A DNA stretch of 64,000 bases from Pedococcus badiiscoriae (GCF_013408925.1 NZ_JACCAB010000001.1:558001-622000); one strand, 5' to 3'. Shown: positions 51,890-61,621, counted from the stretch's first letter. Notes: generated from the letters alone by a model not told the origin. A program made the numbers and translations.

Positions 51890-52990
51890 TCAGGACTCCG
51901 TGGTGCCGTCCCCGACGCGCTCGAGCGAGGAGTCCCGGCGCAGGGCCGGGTCGAACTCGACCGTGCTCGCTCCCGACACGTCGACGGTCTCGATGATCGC
52001 GCGCGGCGCGGCGAAGTGGCACGCCGACAGGTGCTCACCGGCGCCGTCAGGACGCAGCTCGAGCAGCGGGACGTCCGTCTTGCACTTGTCCTGCGCCTTC
52101 CAGCACCGGGTGTGGAAGCGGCAGCCCGACGGCGGGTTGGCGGGTGAGGGGACGTCGCCCTTGAGGACGATCTGCTCCTTCTTGTCCCGCAGGGTCGGGT
52201 CGGGCACCGGCACGGCCGACAGCAGGGCCTGGGTGTAGGGGTGGGTGGGACGACCGTAGATGTCGTCCTCCTCCCCCAGCTCGGCCATCTTGCCCAGGTA
52301 CATGACACCGACGCGGTCGGAGATGTGCCGGACCACGGACAGGTCGTGCGCGATGAAGATGTAGGACAGGCCGAGCTCGTCCTGGAGCTTCTCCATCAGG
52401 TTGACGACCTGCGCCTGCACCGACACGTCGAGGGCGGAGACCGGCTCGTCGCAGATCAGCACCTTGGGGTTGAGCGCGATGCCTCGGGCGATCCCGATGC
52501 GCTGCCGCTGACCACCCGAGAACTGGTGGGGGTAGCGGTTGATGTGCTCGGGGTTGAGACCCACCAGGTCGAGCAGGTCCTGCACGGCCCTGCGGCGGCC
52601 CTTCTTGGGCACCACGTCGGGGTGGATGTCGAAGGGCTCCCCCACGATGTCGCCGACCGTCTTGCGAGGGTTGAGCGAGGTGTAGGGGTCCTGGAACACG
52701 ATCTGGATGTCGCGACGCAGCTTGCGCATCGCGCGACCCTTCTGCGCGTACATGTCGACGCCGTCGAAGACGACCGAGCCCGCGGTGGGCTCCTCCAGGC
52801 GCATCAGGAGGCGGCCGAGGGTGGACTTGCCACACCCGGACTCACCGACGATGCCCAGCGTCTCACCCTTGAGGAGCTCGAAGCTGACGCCGTCGACGGC
52901 CTTGACGTGGCCCACGGTGCGGCGCAGGACGCCGCCCCTGATGGGGTAGTGCTTGACCAGGTCGGTGGCGGTCAGAATGGCCTCAGCCAT
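51890..52990 (-). CDS. dppF: Peptide ABC transporter ATP-binding protein (DppF/OppF type)
   Basis: 366-residue ATPase: Walker A GESGCGKSTLGR, Q-loop VFQDPYTSLNPRKTV, signature FSGGQRQRIGIARGI, Walker B VLICDEPVSALDVS. The C-terminal oligopeptide domain has CRFHTRCWKAQDKC, the cysteine pattern of Dpp/Opp ATPases that may bind an Fe-S cluster. A tail of about 40 residues is extra. ATG 52990 overlaps dppD by eight bases. It is the last gene of dppABCDF. Confidence 0.92.
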   Translation of the reverse strand: MAEAILTATDLVKHYPIRGGVLRRTVGHVKAVDGVSFELLKGETLGIVGESGCGKSTLGRLLMRLEEPTAGSVVFDGVDMYAQKGRAMRKLRRDIQIVFQDPYTSLNPRKTVGDIVGEPFDIHPDVVPKKGRRRAVQDLLDLVGLNPEHINRYPHQFSGGQRQRIGIARGIALNPKVLICDEPVSALDVSVQAQVVNLMEKLQDELGLSYIFIAHDLSVVRHISDRVGVMYLGKMAELGEEDDIYGRPTHPYTQALLSAVPVPDPTLRDKKEQIVLKGDVPSPANPPSGCRFHTRCWKAQDKCKTDVPLLELRPDGAGEHLSACHFAAPRAIIETVDVSGASTVEFDPALRRDSSLERVGDGTTES

Positions 52991-54029
52991 TGAGGACCTC
53001 CTTGGCGAAGTGGCAGGCGCTCTCGCGGCCGGGAACGACCTCGAGCAGGGCGGGACGGTCCTCGCGGCAGATGTCCTGGGCGTACTTGCACCGCGGGTTG
53101 AAGGCGCAGCCCTCCGGGATGCGCATGAGGTTCGGCGGCAGGCCCCCGATGGCGGCGAGCTGCTGGCCCTTCTGGTCCAGGCGTGGGATCGACTCCAGCA
53201 GGCCCTTGGTGTAGGGGTGGGCCGGCTTGCCGTACAGGTCGTACACGTCCGCGCGCTCGACGATCCGCCCGGCATACATCACCGCGATCTTGTCGGCGAC
53301 ACTGGCGACGACTCCCAGGTCGTGGGTGATCAGGATGAGCCCCATCTGGCGCTCCTCCTGCAGCTCCTGCAACAGGGCCATGATCTGCGCCTGGACGGTG
53401 ACGTCCAGCGCGGTGGTCGGCTCGTCGGCGATGAGGACCGCCGGGTCGAGCGCGATGGCCATCGCGATCATGATGCGCTGGCGCATGCCACCGGAGAACT
53501 GGTGGGGGTAGGCCCCCACGCGGTCCTTGGCGGCCGGGATCTGCACCCGCTGCATGAGCTTGACCGCCCGCGCGAGGGCGTCGGACTTGTTCATCCCGCG
53601 GTGCACGCGGAACATCTCGGCGATCTGCCACCCGACCGGGAACACCGGGTTCAGCGAGGACAGCGCGTCCTGGAAGACCATCGAGATCTCCGGGCCACGC
53701 GTGCGGCGACGCTGCTCGTCGGGCATCGTCAGCAGGTCCTGGCCGCAGTAGCGGATCTGGCCCTTCGGGATGACCGCCGGAGGCATGTCGAGGATGCCCA
53801 TGATCGCCTGGGCGGTCACGGACTTGCCGGACCCCGACTCGCCGAGGATGGCCAGGGTCTGGCCCTCGTGGAGGTCGAAGTTCACGCCGTTGATAGCCCG
53901 GGCGATGCCGTCCGGGGTGTGGAACTCGACGTGGAGGTCCTCCACCTCGAGCAGCAGCCCGTCCTGGGGCGAATAGGTCTGGCCGGAGGACTTCGCAGAC
54001 TCCTGGGCCATGGTTTCAGAGGTTGTCAT
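52983..54029 (-). CDS. dppD: Peptide ABC transporter ATP-binding protein (DppD/OppD type)
   Basis: 348-residue partner ATPase: Walker A GESGSGKSVTAQ, Q-loop VFQDALSSLNPVFPV, signature FSGGMRQRIMIAMAI, Walker B VLIADEPTTALDVT, and a C-terminal CAFNPRCKYAQDIC cysteine motif. It forms a heterodimer with DppF. A 17-bp gap follows dppC. ATG 54029 has GGGAGAG upstream; an internal ATG six codons later is possible. Confidence 0.92.
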   Translation of the reverse strand: MTTSETMAQESAKSSGQTYSPQDGLLLEVEDLHVEFHTPDGIARAINGVNFDLHEGQTLAILGESGSGKSVTAQAIMGILDMPPAVIPKGQIRYCGQDLLTMPDEQRRRTRGPEISMVFQDALSSLNPVFPVGWQIAEMFRVHRGMNKSDALARAVKLMQRVQIPAAKDRVGAYPHQFSGGMRQRIMIAMAIALDPAVLIADEPTTALDVTVQAQIMALLQELQEERQMGLILITHDLGVVASVADKIAVMYAGRIVERADVYDLYGKPAHPYTKGLLESIPRLDQKGQQLAAIGGLPPNLMRIPEGCAFNPRCKYAQDICREDRPALLEVVPGRESACHFAKEVLNG

Positions 54030-54046
54030 GTGTCTGTCTCTCCCGC

Positions 54047-54976
54047 TCAGCGCGACTTCGGGTCGAAGGCATCGCGCACGGCGTCACCGAGCATGATGAA
54101 GGCCAGCACCGCCAGGCTCAGGAAGAGGCTGGGGAACAGCAGGATGTGCGGGGTCGTCCGCAGCGCCACGATGGCGTCGGAGATCGCCACACCCCAGGAG
54201 ATCGCCGGCGGGGTCAACCCGATGCCGAGGAAGCTCAGGGTGGCCTCGGTCGCGATGAACACACCCAGGTTGATGGTGGCCACGACGATCATCGGGGCGA
54301 GCGCGTTCGGCAGCACGTGGGAGCGGATGATCCGCCACGGGCTCGCGCCGAGGGCGCGAGCGGCCTGCACGTAGTCGTTGGGCTTCACCTGCAGCACGCT
54401 GGAGCGCATCAACCGCGCCAGTCCCGGCCAGCCGAAGATCGACAGGACGAGGACGACCTTGCCCACCACGAGGAGGTAGGGCGAGTCGACGTTGTTGGGG
54501 AACGTCGCCATGTACAGGATGCCGCCGAGCAGCAGCGGGATGGCGAAGAAGATGTCCGTGATCCGGGAGACGATGGCGTCGAGCCAGCCACCGTAGTAAC
54601 CGGCGATGACACCCATCGCGCCACCGATCAGGACGGTCGCGATCGAGGCGAACACACCGACGAGGATCGACGCGCGGGCACCGTAGATGGTGCGCGAGTA
54701 GATGTCGTAGCCCTGGATGTCGCGTCCGAACCAGGCGTCGGCGCTCGGCCGCTCACGCGCGTTCTTCAGCACCGCGGCGGCCGGGTCGACGCTGGTGAAC
54801 AACGACGGCCACGCGGCCATCAGCACGAAGGCCACGATGAGGACCGTCGAGATCCAGAAGATGGGGTTCTTCTTGAGGGACCGCCAGGCGTCGGAGGTGA
54901 GCGAACGGGCCTCGTCGTGCCCCGGGACGGGGGTGCTGGTCTCGGCGCCAACGGCGATGGTCGATGCCTCAGTCAT
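54047..54976 (-). CDS. dppC: Peptide ABC transporter permease (DppC/OppC type)
   Basis: 309-residue permease: an N-terminal cytoplasmic stretch (SLTSDAWRSLKKNPIFWIS), a first membrane segment, a periplasmic loop with DIQGYDIYSRTIYGARASI (the OppC_N pattern), five more spans, and the EAA-like loop YVQAARALGASPWRIIRSHVLPN. It overlaps dppB by eight bases. Confidence 0.92.
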   Translation of the reverse strand: MTEASTIAVGAETSTPVPGHDEARSLTSDAWRSLKKNPIFWISTVLIVAFVLMAAWPSLFTSVDPAAAVLKNARERPSADAWFGRDIQGYDIYSRTIYGARASILVGVFASIATVLIGGAMGVIAGYYGGWLDAIVSRITDIFFAIPLLLGGILYMATFPNNVDSPYLLVVGKVVLVLSIFGWPGLARLMRSSVLQVKPNDYVQAARALGASPWRIIRSHVLPNALAPMIVVATINLGVFIATEATLSFLGIGLTPPAISWGVAISDAIVALRTTPHILLFPSLFLSLAVLAFIMLGDAVRDAFDPKSR

Positions 54977-55895
54977 GGCTGATCCTCGGGTCGAGCACGC
55001 CGTACAGGAGGTCGACGAGCAGGTTGACGAGCAGGAACACCAGCACGAGGACCGTCACCGTGCCCACGACGGACACGCCGTCGCGGTTGTGGATGCCGGT
55101 GAACAGGTATCCGCCCACGCCCTGGATGTTGAAGATGCGTTCGGTGACGATGGCGCCACCCAGCAGCCCACCGAAGTCGGCGCCGATGAAGGTGACGACC
55201 GGGATGAGCGAGTTGCGCAGGGCGTGCAGGCCGATGGCCCGCCGCCGCGTCAGGCCCTTGGCGATGGCGGTGCGCAGGTAGTCAGCGCGCAGGTTCTCCA
55301 CCAGGTTGGTGCGCGTCAGGCGGGCGACGTAGGCAACCGAGGCGCTCCCCAGCACGAAGGCGGGCAGCAGCAGCTCGTAGACCGTCGCGTCCGGCGACAC
55401 CGTCACGGGGAAGATCTTCCACCGCACGCCGAGGTAGTACTGCAGGGTCGCGCCGATGACGAAGATGGGGATGGCGATCACGAACAAGGTGCTCACGAGG
55501 ACCAGGTTGTCCATGAACTTGCCCTTGCGGATGCCTGCCAGCACTCCCGCGATCACGCCGATCAGCGTCTCCAGGAGGATCGCCATCCCGGCCAGCTTCG
55601 CGGTGGTGGGGTAACGCTGCTTGAGCTCGTCCGCCACCTTGATGTTGCGGAAGGTGGTGCCGAGGTCTCCGTGGGCGACGTTGCCCATGTACTTGGCGTA
55701 CCGCGTCAGCAGTGGGTCGTTGAGGTTGTGCTCCTGCCGGAACTTGGCCACGAAGGCGGGGGCGCAGGGGCGCTCACCGCACATGCCCGCCGTGGGATCT
55801 CCCGGCAGTGCGAAGACCATGGCAAAGATAATGAACGTGGATCCAAGGAGCACCGGGATCATCTGGAGGAGTCTCCGAAGGATGTACTTGTACAC
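54969..55895 (-). CDS. dppB: Peptide ABC transporter permease (DppB/OppB type)
   Basis: 308-residue permease beginning YKYILRRLLQMIPVLLGS, with six spans, the extracellular loop containing CGERPCAPAF, and the EAA loop RADYLRTAIAKGLTRRRAI. GTG 55895 follows GGAGGTGAC, an almost perfect ribosome site. A strong stem-loop sits between it and the binding-protein gene. Confidence 0.92.
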   Translation of the reverse strand: MYKYILRRLLQMIPVLLGSTFIIFAMVFALPGDPTAGMCGERPCAPAFVAKFRQEHNLNDPLLTRYAKYMGNVAHGDLGTTFRNIKVADELKQRYPTTAKLAGMAILLETLIGVIAGVLAGIRKGKFMDNLVLVSTLFVIAIPIFVIGATLQYYLGVRWKIFPVTVSPDATVYELLLPAFVLGSASVAYVARLTRTNLVENLRADYLRTAIAKGLTRRRAIGLHALRNSLIPVVTFIGADFGGLLGGAIVTERIFNIQGVGGYLFTGIHNRDGVSVVGTVTVLVLVFLLVNLLVDLLYGVLDPRISHD

Positions 55896-56056
55896 GTCAC
55901 CTCCCTCTCTATGACGCCATCAGGTGGGGTGATCCCGGTGGCGTGGCTGGACAAGCCGTGGGGCGGGACGTGCCCGCCGGTGCTTGTCACAACATAGTCG
56001 TTGTGGACGGGTCGGAGTCATCCGGAGGGGTAACCCCAGACTGACCCCGGACAGGC

Positions 56057-56092
56057 CGTCGGCCTGCCGGCACTTAGGCCGGCAGGCCGACG
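56057..56092. terminator. Intercistronic stem-loop between dppA and dppB
   Basis: 15-bp perfect stem (CGTCGGCCTGCCGGC and complement) with loop ACTTAG, in the gap after dppA. It probably stabilises dppA mRNA and reduces read-through, giving more binding protein than permease. Confidence 0.75.
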
Positions 56093-56138
56093 ACGCTATC
56101 TGGATTCGCTCACCCTGAGGTGGGCGGTCCGGGGGGAC

Positions 56139-57800
56139 TTACTTCAGCGCGAGGCTGGAGAAGTCGATGGTGCCGAATGCGGTTATCTTCACGCCGGTGA
56201 CCTTGTTGGACCAGCCGAAGGTGGCAGTCGAGTACCACATCGGGATGGACGGCATGTCGTTGGCGAGCAGCGCCTCAGCCTGCTGGTACTTGGCGTTGGC
56301 CTGAGCCGGGTCCGTCTGGGAAGCAGCCTCGTTGAGGAGCTTGTCGAACTCGGGGTTGCTGTAGTCACCATCGTTGGACGATGCACCAGTCTTGAAGATC
56401 GGGGCGAGGAAGTTCTCGATGGACGGGTAGTCCATCTGCCATCCCGTGCGGAACATGCCCTTCATCTTGCGGCTGGCGATCTGCGTGCGGAAGGTGGCGA
56501 AGTCCACGACCGGGGTCGCGACACAGTCGACACCGAGCGACGTCTTGATCGAGTTGCAGGTGGCCTCGGTCCACGCCTTGTGCGAGGAGTCCGCGTTGTA
56601 GGCGAGGGTCATCTTGCCACCCTTGAAGCCACCGGCCTCGGCGAGCTTGGCCTTGGCCTTGGCTGCGTCGAACGTGCACCACTCGCCACACTGGTTGGCC
56701 TTGTAGCCGTCGACGACCGGGGAGACCCAGCCGGTGGCGGGCTTACGCGTGTTGTTGAAGATCTGCTTGATGATCGTCGGACGGTCGATGGCCATGGAGA
56801 TGGCCTGACGGATCTTCGGGTCGGCGTAGTTCGGGTCGACCTTGGTCGGCGCGAAGGTGATGGTCTGGATGACGCCGACAGCCTTGTTCGCGTTGCGGTC
56901 AGGCAGGTCGGTCTTGTACTTGTCATCGATCATCGCCGACGAGGGGACCTGGTCCGTGACGTCGAGCTGGTTGGCGATGACGTCGTTGTAGGCGGCCTCC
57001 TCGTCCTGGTAGATCTTGAACGTGATGTTGTCGAGCTTGCCGCCGAACTTGCCCGAGTAGCCAGCGAACTTGCTGAGCTTGATCTCGGTGTTCTTGGTCC
57101 AGCTGTCGAGCTTGTACGGGCCAGCGCCAACGGGCTTCTCGCCGTAGGCGGCCGGGTCCTTGGCGAACGAGTCCGGCAGCGGCGCGAAGGCCGAGTAGCC
57201 GAGACGGACGGCCATGTTGGAGACCTTCTCGGTCGTCTTGATGGTGAAGGTGTAGTCGTCCTTCACCGCGAGACCGGTCAGCTTGTTGCTCTTGGCCTTG
57301 CCGGCGCCCGCGCACGGGTCGGTGCCGGTGCCGGTGCACTGGGTGGCGCCGAAGCCTTCGATCGGCTCCATGAAGTAGCCGGAGGACTGCGCGTTGGGGC
57401 CGTAGGCGGCGTAGTTCCAGGCGTCCACGAAGTTGTGGGCCTTGACCTCGGTGCCGTCAGAGAACTTGTAGCCCTTCTTCAGGGTGACGGTGAAGTTCTG
57501 GTTGTCCGTCGAGCTGATCTTGTCCGCGATGTCGTTCTCGGGGGCACCAGTCTCAGGGTTGTAGTGCACGAGCTTGGCGGTGATCGCGTCAAGCACGTTG
57601 CCACCACAGGTCTCGGTGGTGTTGCTCGGAATGAGCGGGTTCTGGGGGTTGCACCCGCGGACCGTGACAGCGCCGCCGGTCTTGCCGCCAGCACTGGAGC
57701 TGGTGGTGCTGCCGCTGTTGCCGCCACCGCAGGCTGCAGCGAGCAGCGCGACGGACGAGATTCCAGCAACCAGGGCCACCGTGCGAGTAATTCCTCGCAT
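56139..57800 (-). CDS. dppA: Peptide ABC transporter substrate-binding lipoprotein (SBP_bac_5)
   Basis: 553-residue extracytoplasmic solute-binding protein. The signal peptide ends in the lipobox LLAAACGG (Cys near residue 24), followed by a Gly/Ser/Thr linker. The family pattern is visible in FTVTLKKGYKFSDGTEVKAHNFVDAWN, VGAGPYKLDSW, and YADPKIRQAISMAIDR. It delivers oligopeptides to the permease encoded downstream; ligand preference is unknown. ATG 57800 has GTAGGAGG six bases upstream. Confidence 0.94.
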   Translation of the reverse strand: MRGITRTVALVAGISSVALLAAACGGGNSGSTTSSSAGGKTGGAVTVRGCNPQNPLIPSNTTETCGGNVLDAITAKLVHYNPETGAPENDIADKISSTDNQNFTVTLKKGYKFSDGTEVKAHNFVDAWNYAAYGPNAQSSGYFMEPIEGFGATQCTGTGTDPCAGAGKAKSNKLTGLAVKDDYTFTIKTTEKVSNMAVRLGYSAFAPLPDSFAKDPAAYGEKPVGAGPYKLDSWTKNTEIKLSKFAGYSGKFGGKLDNITFKIYQDEEAAYNDVIANQLDVTDQVPSSAMIDDKYKTDLPDRNANKAVGVIQTITFAPTKVDPNYADPKIRQAISMAIDRPTIIKQIFNNTRKPATGWVSPVVDGYKANQCGEWCTFDAAKAKAKLAEAGGFKGGKMTLAYNADSSHKAWTEATCNSIKTSLGVDCVATPVVDFATFRTQIASRKMKGMFRTGWQMDYPSIENFLAPIFKTGASSNDGDYSNPEFDKLLNEAASQTDPAQANAKYQQAEALLANDMPSIPMWYSTATFGWSNKVTGVKITAFGTIDFSSLALK

Positions 57801-58136
57801 TGACGTCCTCCTACTTAGGGTCTGCCGCCCAGATGGTGGGCGGTCGTTCCAGGCTGAGCACCGAGTTGGGCACAGCCCTGCAACGCACAGGGCGTTCGTG
57901 TGTCGTGGCACCCATGAAAGGGCAAGGACGAAGCAAACGCGACGCTCTGGGCCAACCCGAGACAAAAACGTGATCGTCCTGCCGCCGAGATGTGAGCGGA
58001 TCTTCGGCCGAGATGGCTTTTGCCCCCGTTTGGTCGTGTTTCGTGATAAAAGGTGCGTTCCGTCCTGGCATCCGCCGCGAGAGGTCGCGACACAGGCCTC
58101 CCACGTCCGCCAGGCTCGACGGGCTAGCGTGGGAAG
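57801..58136. other. Intergenic region between divergent dppA and hisN
   Basis: 336 bp without a supported gene. It holds the dppA leader and ribosome site, an AT-richer patch (about 57955-58055) with A- and T-runs where the dppA promoter probably lies, and the hisN -10 box at its right end. No clear operator or riboswitch fold is seen. Confidence 0.4.
58125..58130 (+). promoter_or_regulatory. Candidate -10 box of hisN (leaderless)
   Basis: TAGCGT ends six bases before GTG 58137. GGGAAG touches the start codon, too close to serve as a ribosome site. Confidence 0.5.
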
Positions 58137-58928
58137 GTGCCCTACGACGATGACCTGCGCCTAGCCCATGTCCTGGCGGACGCCGTCGAACGCATCACGA
58201 TGGCCAGGTTCCGGGCGCACGACCTCGTCGTCGAGTCCAAGCCCGACCTCTCGCTGGTCAGCGACGCCGACAAGGCGGCCGAGGAGATGGTGCGCCTCCA
58301 GCTCAAGCGGACCCGACCGCGGGACGCGGTCGAGGGCGAGGAGTTCGAGACCACTGGTCACGGCCCCCGACGCTGGGTGATCGACCCCATCGACGGCACC
58401 CACAACTTCGTCCGCGGCGTGCCCGTCTGGGCGACGCTGATCTCCCTGGTCGACAACGAGATGCCGGTGCTCGGCCTGGTGGCGGCTCCCGCCCTCGGTC
58501 GTCGCTGGTGGGCAGCCAACGGGTCCGGGGCCTGGTCGGGGCGCAGCCTCGCCGCCGCCAAGCAGATCCATGTCTCCGCGGTCTCGAGCCTCTCCCACGC
58601 CTCGATGTCCTACTCAGACCTCAAGGGCTGGCGGCACGTCGACCGTCAGGAGGAGCTCCTCGGGCTCACCGACGACTGCTGGCGAACGCGCGCGTTCGGC
58701 GACTTCTGGTCGTACATGCTCGTCGCAGAGGGCGCCGTCGACATCGCCGCCGAACCCGAGCTCGCCGTCTACGACATGGCGGCGCTGGTCCCCATCGTCA
58801 CCGAGGCCGGCGGCCGGTTCACCTCGCTGGCAGGCAAGGACGGGCCGTGGGGCGGCAACGCCCTCGCCACGAACGGCCTGCTGCACGAGGAGGTCCTGGC
58901 CCGGCTGGGCACGGACGCCCGCGCCTGA
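58137..58928 (+). CDS. hisN: Histidinol-phosphatase, inositol-monophosphatase family
   Basis: 263-residue Mg-dependent phosphatase likely removing phosphate from L-histidinol phosphate, the actinobacterial HisN type. Metal-binding motifs are EGEEF (near residue 66), WVIDPIDGTHNF (near 80), and AVYDMAALVPIVTEAGG near 215. A broader inositol-phosphatase activity is possible. The GTG start has a TAGCGT box six bases upstream. In other actinobacteria it commonly follows rsgA; here the dpp operon lies between them. Confidence 0.88.
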   Translation: MPYDDDLRLAHVLADAVERITMARFRAHDLVVESKPDLSLVSDADKAAEEMVRLQLKRTRPRDAVEGEEFETTGHGPRRWVIDPIDGTHNFVRGVPVWATLISLVDNEMPVLGLVAAPALGRRWWAANGSGAWSGRSLAAAKQIHVSAVSSLSHASMSYSDLKGWRHVDRQEELLGLTDDCWRTRAFGDFWSYMLVAEGAVDIAAEPELAVYDMAALVPIVTEAGGRFTSLAGKDGPWGGNALATNGLLHEEVLARLGTDARA

Positions 58929-58943
58929 CCCGTCACCCTTGTC

Positions 58944-60332
58944 TCAGGCGGGAACCACCGTGACGTCGCCGATCCCGAGCTCACGCACCCCATCGGCATA
59001 CGTGCTGGCGTCGCCGACGATGACCACCGTCCACTCCCCCTGCACCCACTCACGGTAGGCGGCGGTGAGGCGCTCACCGTCCAGGTCGCGCATCGCCTCG
59101 AGCGTCTGGGAGGTGAAGTCGGTGGTGAGCCCGTCCAGCGCCATCGTCGCGGCCTCGTCGGCGACGGCGTCCGCGGTGGCGAAGCGTCCGGGCGCGGTCT
59201 TGCTGATGAAGTCGACGCCGGACCGCACCTCCTCGGCGCTGAAGCCATCCCGGCCCGATGCCAGCAGGTCCAGGAGCAGGCGCACCGCCTCCACGGTCGC
59301 GTCGGCCCGCACCGAGCCCGAGGTGAGGAACAGGCCGCCGACGCGGCGGGGTCGGAACACCGAGCGGATGCCGTAGGTGTAGCCCTTCTCCTCGCGCAGG
59401 ACGGCGTCGATGCGCGCGTTGGGCGAACCGCCGACCATGAACCCCAGCACGGGGTATGCCGCCCAGCCGGCGGGGGCGCGGCGGTCCGGTCCGGTCCATC
59501 CCACCAGCAGCTCGGTCTGCACCGACCCGGGTCGGTCGACGAAGACCACCCGGGCGGCGTCCTGCGCACGTCGGGCCTCGGTCGGCCCCGGCGCCGGGAC
59601 GTGGGTCGGGCTGACCCAGGTGCCGAGCGTCGCCTCGGCGAGCTCGCGGACGTCCAGCCCCGACAGGTCGCCGGCGATGACGGCGGTCATGCCGGTGGGT
59701 CCCACGCGCTCGGCGTGGAAGGCCACGATGTCCTCGCGGGTCAGCGCCGTGATGCTCGACGTCGTCCCCGCGGTGGGTCGCGACGCGCGGTCCCCCTCGT
59801 CGAAGTGCGTGGCGATGAAGGCCTGCGCTGCGCGTTGCGGCGCCAGCGCTCGTTCCTGTTCGATCTGGGCGAGCCTGGTCTTGCGGTGCCGGTCCACCTC
59901 GGGCTCGGGGAAGACGGGCTCGGCGAGAGCCTGTCGCAACAGGTCGAGGGCGTCGCCGAGATGGCGCTTCGGCACGTCGAGGTCGACGCCCAGACCCCCG
60001 TCCGTGACCGAGGCGCCAAGGGCAATTCCCTTGCGCTCCAACAGCTCCGCGAACTCCTCCGGCGAGTGTTCGGCCGTCCCCTCGTCCAGGAGACGAGCCA
60101 TGATGGTCGCCACCCCCTCGACCTCACGGGGCTCCACGGACAGCGGGAACGGCAGGACGGTGCGCACGGAGATGACGTACTGGCCGGGGATGTCGTAGCT
60201 GAGCAGCTCGATGCCGTTGCCCAGGGTGTCCCGAGCAGGGGTGGCGAAGCGCCACCCCTCGGGGGGCTGCACCTCCGGGCGCGGCGGGGTCCCGTCAGCG
60301 AGTCCCTCGACTGACTCGGTCGACGTCGTCAT
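58944..60332 (-). CDS. M16 peptidase family protein, non-catalytic partner type
   Basis: 462-residue pitrilysin-fold protein with paired M16 domains. The position of the zinc motif in the first domain reads ARLLDEGTAEHS rather than HxxEH, so this subunit cannot bind zinc in the usual way; RREEKGYTYGIRS-type residues (LREEKGYTYGI, the substrate-binding R/Y pair) are kept in the second half. It is likely to form a heterodimer with the catalytic subunit encoded just upstream. ATG 60332 overlaps that gene's stop by four bases. Confidence 0.88.
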   Translation of the reverse strand: MTTSTESVEGLADGTPPRPEVQPPEGWRFATPARDTLGNGIELLSYDIPGQYVISVRTVLPFPLSVEPREVEGVATIMARLLDEGTAEHSPEEFAELLERKGIALGASVTDGGLGVDLDVPKRHLGDALDLLRQALAEPVFPEPEVDRHRKTRLAQIEQERALAPQRAAQAFIATHFDEGDRASRPTAGTTSSITALTREDIVAFHAERVGPTGMTAVIAGDLSGLDVRELAEATLGTWVSPTHVPAPGPTEARRAQDAARVVFVDRPGSVQTELLVGWTGPDRRAPAGWAAYPVLGFMVGGSPNARIDAVLREEKGYTYGIRSVFRPRRVGGLFLTSGSVRADATVEAVRLLLDLLASGRDGFSAEEVRSGVDFISKTAPGRFATADAVADEAATMALDGLTTDFTSQTLEAMRDLDGERLTAAYREWVQGEWTVVIVGDASTYADGVRELGIGDVTVVPA

Positions 60333-61615
60333 GCCACCTCCTCCTCGTCGCGGACGGCGAGGTGACGGACCACGACGCGGCTCTCGGGGCGCAGCCACCT
60401 GGCCGCCGCGGCGCGCACGTCCTCGGCGCTGACCTGCCCGATGCGGTCGAGGAAGGTGTTGACGAACTGGCTGTCGTCGTGGAGCAGGACGTGCTGGCTG
60501 ATCAGGTCGGCCCGCTCCTCCTGGCCGGCGAGCGCCGAGAGCCACGAGCGTTCGGACTGTGCCATCGCGGACTCCATCTCGACCTGCGTCGGCCCCTGCG
60601 CGGCGAACCGCACGAGCTCCTCGACCACCGCGGCCTCGACCCCCTCCGGGTCCTGCCCGTCGGCGACGTCGATGACCAGGAAGCCGAGCGACACCCCGTC
60701 GACGAAGCCCATGGCGTGGGCCTGCACCGCGTTGGCCACCTGCTCGTGCCGGACCAGCCGCTGCACCAGCCGCGAGGTCGAGAGGCCGCCGAGGGCGTCG
60801 ATGGCCAGTCCCGCGGCGAAGAACTCGTCGGTGTTGTCGACCGGCAGCCGGAAGGCGATGTGCATCCGGTCGTTCGGCACGTTCCCGAGCCGGTCCACGC
60901 GGACCGGCTCGTCGACCGGTTCGAGCGGCGCGACGGGGGGTCGAGCGGGCTCGGCCGAAGCAGGGAGGTGGCCGAAGTAGCGCTGCGCCGCGGCGAAGCC
61001 GTCCTCGGGGGTGAGGTCGCCGACCAGGGTGAGCACACTGTTGTTCGGCCCGTAGAAGCGGCGGAAGAACGCGTGCACGTCCTCGAGGCTGGCAGCGTCG
61101 AGGTCCTCCATGGACCCGATCGTGGGGTGGTGGTACGGGTGGCCCGGGGGGAACGCCGCGGCATACACCTCGATCAGGGCGTTGCCGTAGGGGACGTTGT
61201 CGTACCGCTGGCGCTTCTCCTCCTTGACCACGTCCCGCTGGTTGTCGAGGTTCTCCTGGGTGACCGCGTCGAGGAGGAAGCCGTGCCGGTCGGCCTCCAT
61301 CCACAGGGCGAGCTCGTAGGCACCCTTGGGGACCGTCTCGAAGTAGTTGGTGCGGTCGAACCACGTCGTCGCGTTGAGCCGGCCCCCCTCGGCCATCAGC
61401 CGGGTGAAGTGCTCACCGCTGGCGATGTGCCGCGATCCCTGGAACATCAGGTGCTCGAACAGGTGGGCGAAGCCCGTGCGTCCGCTCACCTCGTGGCGCG
61501 AACCGACGTTCACCCAGATGTTGACGGTGACGGTCGGGACGGAGGGGTCGGGCGAGACGACGACCCGCAGGCCGTTGGCCAGCGTCATCTCGTGGATCGG
61601 GTAGTCCAGCGGCAT
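60329..61615 (-). CDS. M16 zinc metallopeptidase, catalytic subunit
   Basis: 428-residue peptidase with the inverted zinc motif HxxEH at H51-E54-H55 (FAHLFEHLMFQG) and the distal glutamate in ENLDNQRDVVKEE near 135. It probably degrades small peptides together with its partner. A TAGGGT box lies six bases before the ATG. The short length, without signal peptide, fits the bacterial heterodimeric M16 group. Confidence 0.92.
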   Translation of the reverse strand: MPLDYPIHEMTLANGLRVVVSPDPSVPTVTVNIWVNVGSRHEVSGRTGFAHLFEHLMFQGSRHIASGEHFTRLMAEGGRLNATTWFDRTNYFETVPKGAYELALWMEADRHGFLLDAVTQENLDNQRDVVKEEKRQRYDNVPYGNALIEVYAAAFPPGHPYHHPTIGSMEDLDAASLEDVHAFFRRFYGPNNSVLTLVGDLTPEDGFAAAQRYFGHLPASAEPARPPVAPLEPVDEPVRVDRLGNVPNDRMHIAFRLPVDNTDEFFAAGLAIDALGGLSTSRLVQRLVRHEQVANAVQAHAMGFVDGVSLGFLVIDVADGQDPEGVEAAVVEELVRFAAQGPTQVEMESAMAQSERSWLSALAGQEERADLISQHVLLHDDSQFVNTFLDRIGQVSAEDVRAAAARWLRPESRVVVRHLAVRDEEEVA

Positions 61616-61621
61616 GGCGCC

